From positions 1-18,506 of the forward strand of contig JAJYOH010000046.1 of the NCBI GenBank assembly GCA_021796315.1: DNA of 18,506 bases. The letters run 5' to 3'. The stretch comes from Chloroflexota bacterium (lineage in GTDB: Bacteria; Chloroflexota; Anaerolineae; Anaerolineales; Villigracilaceae). Within the stretch, counting starts at the first letter, position 1. The number at the start of each line of letters is the position of its first letter. Of the stretch, positions 15,036-18,506 are shown piece by piece. Under the pieces are notes generated by a model. That model saw nothing but the letters and a program-made list of their open reading frames with translations. It ran no database searches and was not told the DNA's origin. The translations under genes and the position numbers were made by a program.

Positions 15036-15959
15036 TTAAGGGCTAAAAATGATTATTGGTACTCCTGAATTTGTTTTTTCAGCAATCCAACCTGTATATC
15101 CATTCCATTCCACCTGCCACCACTTAAGTCCGTCTACATCCTGAGGGCCATCCACAATAGTGATCAATGCACCACAAGGCATTTTGGCCACAACATCCGA
15201 ATCATTTTTATTGATGTAGCCGGGTATTTTCCTGATATTTACTTGCTCAATTCCATCACAAGAAATCTGTCCGTCAGGGGTATTTGTAGATACATTCAAG
15301 ACAGAAGACGGCGTTGAGTTTGTAGTAGAAGTATTCATCAATGATATTCTTACATCACAAAGTGGCGATGGGTCATCAGGCCCTTGGTAATGGTATACAA
15401 ATACCCAGTCTATTGTAGCAGGGTTAACCACAAACACAGCCACTACTTTAGTTGATAAACCCGGCACAACCTCGAGGGGCCAAGCATTCCATCCGTAATT
15501 TAGTTCAAAGGCGGCTTCTAAACCACCACCCGCGATATCAGCTATAACTAATTTATTGTCCAACTTTCCTTCTGCTTGAGACGCATAGATTGACGATGGA
15601 AGCGATTCAGGGGCTATAGCTTTTGATGAGGTATTAATAATTTCTATGGGCACGCCCATAAATACACTTCCGGGTGGAGGATCATATGCGTTAAGCAGCG
15701 GCTGAAGCCTTGACCCAGGATACCCCAAAAGATGGTCGCGGAAATCTGGTGGTCCCAAAACCTTTAGGGTCAAAATGTCCCCGCAAGAAACAATACTCCC
15801 GACCCCCGGTAAAGGAGTGGGAGTGCTGGTTGCAAGAGGTGTGTTTGTTGACCGCGCAACTTCTGTCTGAGCAATTGCTGTCTGGATCGCGCTTTCTGTT
15901 GCCCCACAGGCAAGTGATATAAGGGCGAGAGCAATAAAAGCGATTATTGTTTTTTTCAT
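15036..15959 (-). CDS. Secreted lipoprotein with C-terminal SH3-like domain
   Basis: 307 residues. A lipoprotein signal peptide (MKKTIIAFIALALISLAC) ends at lipobox Cys18. A Thr/Pro/Ser linker follows (about 37-50). The middle part (55-205) resembles an extracellular DUF4352-like beta domain, with FMGVPIEIINTSSKAI matching the usual 'stabilised by free-terminal strands' pattern; this is tentative. Residues about 236-296 (VNIRKIPG...ALITIVDGP...WWQVEWNGYTGWIAE) are a bacterial SH3 domain, which often binds cell-wall or surface ligands. AAGGAGGT lies 5 bases before the ATG. A possible promoter (TTGATT-N17-TAAGCT, 16017-15989) is weak. Role unknown; attached to the outer face of the membrane. 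Confidence 0.82.
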   Translation of the reverse strand: MKKTIIAFIALALISLACGATESAIQTAIAQTEVARSTNTPLATSTPTPLPGVGSIVSCGDILTLKVLGPPDFRDHLLGYPGSRLQPLLNAYDPPPGSVFMGVPIEIINTSSKAIAPESLPSSIYASQAEGKLDNKLVIADIAGGGLEAAFELNYGWNAWPLEVVPGLSTKVVAVFVVNPATIDWVFVYHYQGPDDPSPLCDVRISLMNTSTTNSTPSSVLNVSTNTPDGQISCDGIEQVNIRKIPGYINKNDSDVVAKMPCGALITIVDGPQDVDGLKWWQVEWNGYTGWIAEKTNSGVPIIIFSP

Positions 15960-16044
15960 TGCGACCTCCTTAATAATCTTTATGAAATAGCTTATAAAAT
16001 AATCACTGGCGAATCAAGCAACAAAGGCACTATTTACCAACGAC

Positions 16045-16219
16045 TTATGTGGCTTTTTCAATCGCAATATCCCAAGTCTGATCTATGTAAATTCTCTTCG
16101 TCCAGCCAAGGATCAATCCAGCCTTCGGCGTTGAGTCGCTGGTAAAGCTCGCGCACGATGGGCTTGTCCTGCGAAGAATGGCAGAGGAAGACGCGGAGTT
16201 TGCGGTCAACGGACTTCAT
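16045..16219 (-). pseudogene. TIR-domain gene fragment 1 (frameshifted and truncated)
   Basis: Minus from ATG 16219: RKLRVFLCHSSQDKPIVREL, then YQRLNAEGWIDPWLDEENL, the N-terminal half of a TIR domain (first strand and helix, BB-loop WLDEE). After EENL the frame runs to a stop at 16058; one frame over, TWDIAIEKAT continues the usual TIR sequence and stops at 16045. So there is a frameshift, then loss of the C-terminal two thirds. TIR proteins in bacteria are often NAD-cleaving defence effectors. The lesion makes this copy non-functional unless short TIR peptides are used. Confidence 0.8.
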
Positions 16220-16272
16220 AACGGACTCACGGACGGAAACGGATTTTGGCGCAGCGCGGGGTCAATCCAGCC

Positions 16273-16293
16273 TTTATCATCCCCTTGCGGGAC
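16273..16293. repeat. Second short repeat-like insertion in TIR fragment 2
   Basis: A 21-base segment replaces 3 bases of fragment 1. It contains ATCCCCTTGCGGGA, with TCCC/GGGA arms around a short centre. Net gain is 18 bases, so the frame is kept. Only one copy occurs in the window, so its status as a repeat family is inferred. Confidence 0.5.
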
Positions 16294-16353
16294 GGCGTTG
16301 AGTCGCTGATATAACTCGCGCGCGATGGGCTTGTCTTGCGAAGAATGGCAGAG

Positions 16354-16376
16354 GCCTGCCCTGAGCTTGTCGAAGG
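16354..16376. repeat. Micro-repeat insertion, GCCCTGAGCTTGTCGAAGGG type
   Basis: Aligning TIR fragment 2 with fragment 1 shows a clean 23-bp extra segment between GCAGAG and GAAAACG. It contains most of GCCCTGAGCTTGTCGAAGGG (core at 16358-16377). Related units lie inside metG at 13391-13442. Confidence 0.75.
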
Positions 16377-16481
16377 GAAAACGTGGAGCTTGCGGGATTC
16401 GGGCATGAGGGTTTCCCCGAACGAGGGAGGATGGTCAAATTATACGGCAGAATTGAACCAGAAGGCAGAAAGTTTAAGTGC

Positions 16482-16500
16482 TATAATTTTCATTGAGGAG
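16482..16500 (+). promoter_or_regulatory. -10 box and ribosome site of the BrnT-antitoxin pair
   Basis: A perfect TATAAT (16482-16487) is followed by GAGGAG (16495-16500), 9 bases before the chosen ATG at 16510. No good -35 is found at 16-18 bases; TTGAAC lies too far away (23 bases). Confidence 0.45.
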
Positions 16501-16509
16501 CCATGCCGA

Positions 16510-16791
16510 ATGAAACATCACTTCGAGTGGGATGATGAAAAAGCCAGAACAAATCTTCAAAAGCATGGCGTTGAATTCGACGAAGCTAGTACAGTTTTTG
16601 ATGACCCAATGTTTATCACATTTCTGGACGAAGAACACTCGATTGATGAAGAACGCTACATCACTATTGGGCTTTCCAATAAACAACGATTATTAATGGT
16701 GGCACACGCCGAACGAAAAGAGAACATCAGAATTATCAGCGCGAGAAAGGCGACTAAAAATGAAGAAAAATTCTATGCCGAAGCAGGATGA
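16510..16791 (+). CDS. brnT: BrnT-family ribonuclease toxin
   Basis: 93 residues, normal for BrnT, a RelE-like ribosome-independent RNase toxin. The pattern HFEWDDEKARTNLQKHGVEF, then DEASTVFDDP, and the C-terminal IRIISARKATKNEEKFY are the family's conserved blocks. The frame is open upstream to 16336, but that part translates the micro-repeat and lacks family sequence, so ATG 16510 with GAGGAG nine bases away is chosen. The nearer ATG at 16503 is out of frame and stops quickly. The toxin gene precedes and overlaps its antitoxin by 32 bases, as in brnTA operons. Confidence 0.9.
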   Translation: MKHHFEWDDEKARTNLQKHGVEFDEASTVFDDPMFITFLDEEHSIDEERYITIGLSNKQRLLMVAHAERKENIRIISARKATKNEEKFYAEAG

Positions 16792-16996
16792 TTACGAATT
16801 AAAGGACGAGTATGACTTGTCCAAAATGACGATTGTGCCCAAAGGACGCTTTTCGCCTGAACGCAGAATTGGAAATAATGTTGTTGTGTTAGAGCCTGAT
16901 GTAGCAAAAGCATTTCCTAATGATGAGGCCGTAAATGAGGCTCTGAGACTCATCATCAAAGCCACAAAGATTTCACAACAGGCAAGCACCACATAA
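16760..16996 (+). CDS. Probable antitoxin partner of BrnT
   Basis: 78 residues, overlapping brnT by 32 bases. The C-terminal half MTIVPKGRFSPERRIGNNVVVLEPDVAKAFPNDEAVNEALRLII is a pattern I associate with small antitoxins beside BrnT or RelE-type toxins, not the classical BrnA ribbon-helix-helix sequence. VVLEPDVAKAFP..EAVNEALRLI suggests a short strand plus helices. An alternative ATG at 16775 is possible; the first one has a purine-rich AGAAAGG upstream. The role is inferred from position and pattern. Confidence 0.72.
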   Translation: MKKNSMPKQDDYELKDEYDLSKMTIVPKGRFSPERRIGNNVVVLEPDVAKAFPNDEAVNEALRLIIKATKISQQASTT

Positions 16997-17057
16997 ATAT
17001 TATCAACACATCAAGATGGAGATAAATAACCTTCCGAAGTCACAATACCTTTGCCAA

Positions 17058-18419
17058 CTATTGAGAAGTAGGCGGCAGAAAAGTCGGGTGAATAGCGCCC
17101 AAACGGGCGATTTGCTGAAAAATGTCAGCCAATAAAATAGCATCAGGTTTTTGCGGAAGCATTTTTATTGTTTCGCAGGCATAGCGCAGTCCACGATAGT
17201 GCGACTTCAAATCCAAAACGCTGTATTCCGGATGATTGTGCTCCCGAAATGGCTGCAACAAGGCATAGCTGAAATTGACCATAAACAAGGACAAGTTGGC
17301 GGCATTGGTCACGGCAGTTTCTTTGACGTTCATGAAATCTTCCAGACCCCAGTATTGCTTGGCGTCACGGAAGTTGAACTCGATCTGGAAGCGCAGGCTG
17401 TAGTACTTGATGATCTTTTCATAATCCAGTTCCAGGTCGGTACTGAACAAAACCACATGTGCCTGGGCGTGGGTGAGCAAGTTGGTTTTCAGGATGACAA
17501 CGACATTCAAGGCAAACGCAAACTCCTTGTTGTAGAATGTGCCCTGGTAGATCTGCGTCAGGATATTTTTCTCCGTCGAGGTCGCTTTCAAGTATTGGTC
17601 ATCGTCCAGGTAGTGCATATCCAATTTTTTGCCGTACTTGGGCGGACGCCCTTTGCCAGAGTATTCGCCTTCGAACGCTGGATACAGGGCAACATCCGAG
17701 CGCATTTTGGAAATCAGGTGCAGTTTCGTCTCCCGGACCATGAACGTGCTCGGATAATTGCCAAAATGCCCATCTAGCACGACATAGGTGAGCGACAGAA
17801 TGGTTCCAACCGTGTCCAGCAGGCTTTTCAGAGCAGATTGGATGCGCAGCAACTCCGGATTCAAGACCACTTCCTGCTTGACCTTGTTCTTGCTGCCCTT
17901 GGGTCTGCCTCGCTTGCGTTTCTCTGCTGGCGTTTTTGTCGCCTTTTTCGCTTCTGCTTTGGCCTTACTAACGGCTTTTTCCTCGGCGCTTTTCACAACT
18001 TGCGTGACTTGCAGCGGATACGAGCGTTCTTCACGCACATTCACCAGTGAGAAGGTGAAAAACGACAAACCAGAAATCACCCGTTGCTGAATGCTGGAGA
18101 AAAACCGATCCAGCCCATACGTGGCTTTGCCGGCTTTGCTCGCTACTACTTCATCCCCAGCTATGATGTACTCATCCTCCTGTTTCAAGAACTGCAACCG
18201 AAACAACAGCCAGTGGAGCGCTTTCCAGGGTAGTTCACTGTGATATAACCGCTGGAGGGTGCGGTAACTGCCGCCTTTTTCCGTCCAGCGCGAAAGACCC
18301 AGCATCGTGACCCTGCCGCTGGCCACCAGCATTCCATAAATAACGTGGCTCATTTGGCGAACAGCCGTTTTTGAGCAAAGAGGCGCAATGGTTTGTAAAA
18401 GTGCTACAATCTCTGTCAT
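17058..18419 (-). CDS. IS4-superfamily DDE transposase with internal AT-hook-like segment
   Basis: 453 residues, intact. The DDE triad candidates are Asp89 (IIAGDEVVASKAGK), Asp216 (VVLDGHFGN) and Glu347 in YSLRFQIEFNFRDAK, which carries the IS4 signature Y-(2)-R-(3)-E-(6)-K (Tyr340, Arg343, Glu347, Lys354). A Lys/Ala-rich insert (143-185) holds KRGRPKGSKNK, an AT-hook-like minor-groove binder. The N-terminal 80 residues form a helical DNA-binding region. The stop codon abuts the left inverted repeat. The start codon follows a strong hairpin with no clear Shine-Dalgarno, which should keep translation low. The assignment to a named IS4 subgroup is left open. Confidence 0.92.
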   Translation of the reverse strand: MTEIVALLQTIAPLCSKTAVRQMSHVIYGMLVASGRVTMLGLSRWTEKGGSYRTLQRLYHSELPWKALHWLLFRLQFLKQEDEYIIAGDEVVASKAGKATYGLDRFFSSIQQRVISGLSFFTFSLVNVREERSYPLQVTQVVKSAEEKAVSKAKAEAKKATKTPAEKRKRGRPKGSKNKVKQEVVLNPELLRIQSALKSLLDTVGTILSLTYVVLDGHFGNYPSTFMVRETKLHLISKMRSDVALYPAFEGEYSGKGRPPKYGKKLDMHYLDDDQYLKATSTEKNILTQIYQGTFYNKEFAFALNVVVILKTNLLTHAQAHVVLFSTDLELDYEKIIKYYSLRFQIEFNFRDAKQYWGLEDFMNVKETAVTNAANLSLFMVNFSYALLQPFREHNHPEYSVLDLKSHYRGLRYACETIKMLPQKPDAILLADIFQQIARLGAIHPTFLPPTSQ

Positions 18420-18478
18420 GGGCTTTTCCGTGTAGGTTGGGTTGTGAGAGACACAACTTTACCCGAAAAGCCCTTTTT
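18420..18478. promoter_or_regulatory. Large hairpin between IS right end and transposase start
   Basis: GGGCTTTTC (18420-18428) pairs with GAAAAGCCC (18465-18473), enclosing a second stem GTTGTG/CACAAC (18441-18446/18452-18457). On plus it is followed by T5, so it can stop transcripts leaving the element. Read inward, its last base touches the transposase ATG and the stem covers the ribosome-binding region. Confidence 0.65.
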
Positions 18479-18506
18479 CATTCACCTAATTTTGGCGAAG
18501 GTATTG

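Larger units (their letters stand above)
16258..16406 (-). pseudogene. TIR-domain gene fragment 2 (two repeat insertions, truncated)
   Basis: From ATG 16406: RKLHVF, then a 23-bp insertion (16354-16376) that breaks the frame, then LCHSSQDKPIARELYQRLNA, then an 18-bp net in-frame insertion (16273-16293, VPQGDDK), then GWIDP. Homology to fragment 1 ends at 16258. The shifted frame runs on to a TGA at 16216 that overlaps the ATG of fragment 1 by 4 bases. The two copies form a direct repeat, probably the remains of tandem TIR genes or of a duplicated start region. Confidence 0.8.
17043..18506 (-). mobile_element. IS4-type insertion sequence with 15-bp imperfect terminal inverted repeats
   Basis: CAATACCTTTGCCAA (17043-17057) and the reverse complement of the last 15 bases (CAATACCTTCGCCAA; 18492-18506) match at 14 of 15 positions. 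Between them is one transposase gene that starts 87 bases from the right end and stops at the left repeat. Length about 1464 bp. The right repeat ends on the final base of the window, so the target duplication cannot be checked; it is probably complete. It sits 46 bases past the antitoxin stop. Confidence 0.85.

Noticed and set aside
15757..15775. A 14-base match (AAACCTTTAGGGTC) to one arm of the rplS terminator, inside the lipoprotein gene
   Set aside because: It encodes ordinary residues (TLKVL) without the second arm. With 18.5 kb compared to itself on both strands, about one 14-mer match is expected by chance.
16336..16509. N-terminal extension of BrnT to 151 residues
   Set aside because: The extra part translates the micro-repeat and TIR debris, has no family sequence, and a good ribosome site sits before ATG 16510.
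1..18506. CRISPR array or phage genes
   Set aside because: No regularly spaced direct repeats and no structural phage proteins are visible.

Overview
The window reads as accessory-rich chromosome of a Gram-negative-like environmental bacterium, most probably Chloroflexota class Anaerolineae. This placement is an inference. It rests on protein style (Thr/Pro-linker SH3 lipoprotein, roadblock plus 4-vinyl-reductase-type protein plus receiver cluster, tandem TIR fragments, multi-PAS hybrid kinase) and on short dispersed repeats of the CACGAAG/CACAAAG and CCTGAGC..GTCGAAGG types. No 16S or marker search was possible. Nearly all genes lie on the minus strand; metG and a BrnT-type toxin-antitoxin pair are on plus.

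Left part (1-5742, minus): murI (its 3' part lies outside the window), a class I glutamine-amidotransferase-like hydrolase, and rplS with its own promoter and a 15-bp-stem terminator. Next comes a tight run moaC-moaD-moaE-GNAT-thrC-fabF, with 4-nt ATGA overlaps or short gaps at most junctions. It joins molybdopterin synthesis (MoaC, MoaD, MoaE; no moaA here) to threonine synthase and a fatty-acid condensing enzyme.

Middle (5797-12097, minus): an operon of roadblock/LC7 protein, V4R-type cysteine protein, receiver with degenerate GGDEF-like domain, and polyprenol-phosphate mannosyltransferase-type GT2. It is driven by a clear TTGACA-N16-TAAAAT promoter. Upstream of it are tRNA-Arg(TCG), with its own promoter and terminator, and an 1100-residue hybrid histidine kinase (PAS x3, HisKA, HATPase, two receivers, HPt).

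Right part (12098-18506): a 460-bp non-coding stretch with a frameshifted Cys/His-rich ORF, nested hairpins, a plus-strand terminator and a CACGAAG-type hairpin repeat; then metG, which carries a 60-bp in-frame insert of repeat-like sequence. Beyond metG the DNA becomes more AT-rich: a DUF6232-like membrane protein, an SH3 lipoprotein, two decayed TIR-domain gene fragments in direct repeat, brnT plus its antitoxin, and a complete-looking IS4-type insertion sequence whose right inverted repeat ends on the last base of the window.

The most notable signal is that the same ~20-bp repeat (GCCCTGAGCnnGTCGAAGGG type) sits inside two coding sequences. In metG it adds about 20 residues in frame. In one TIR fragment it is a precise 23-bp, frame-breaking insertion, visible by comparison with the sister copy. 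A different short repeat interrupts the same TIR copy in frame. These look like moving micro-repeats caught in the act.
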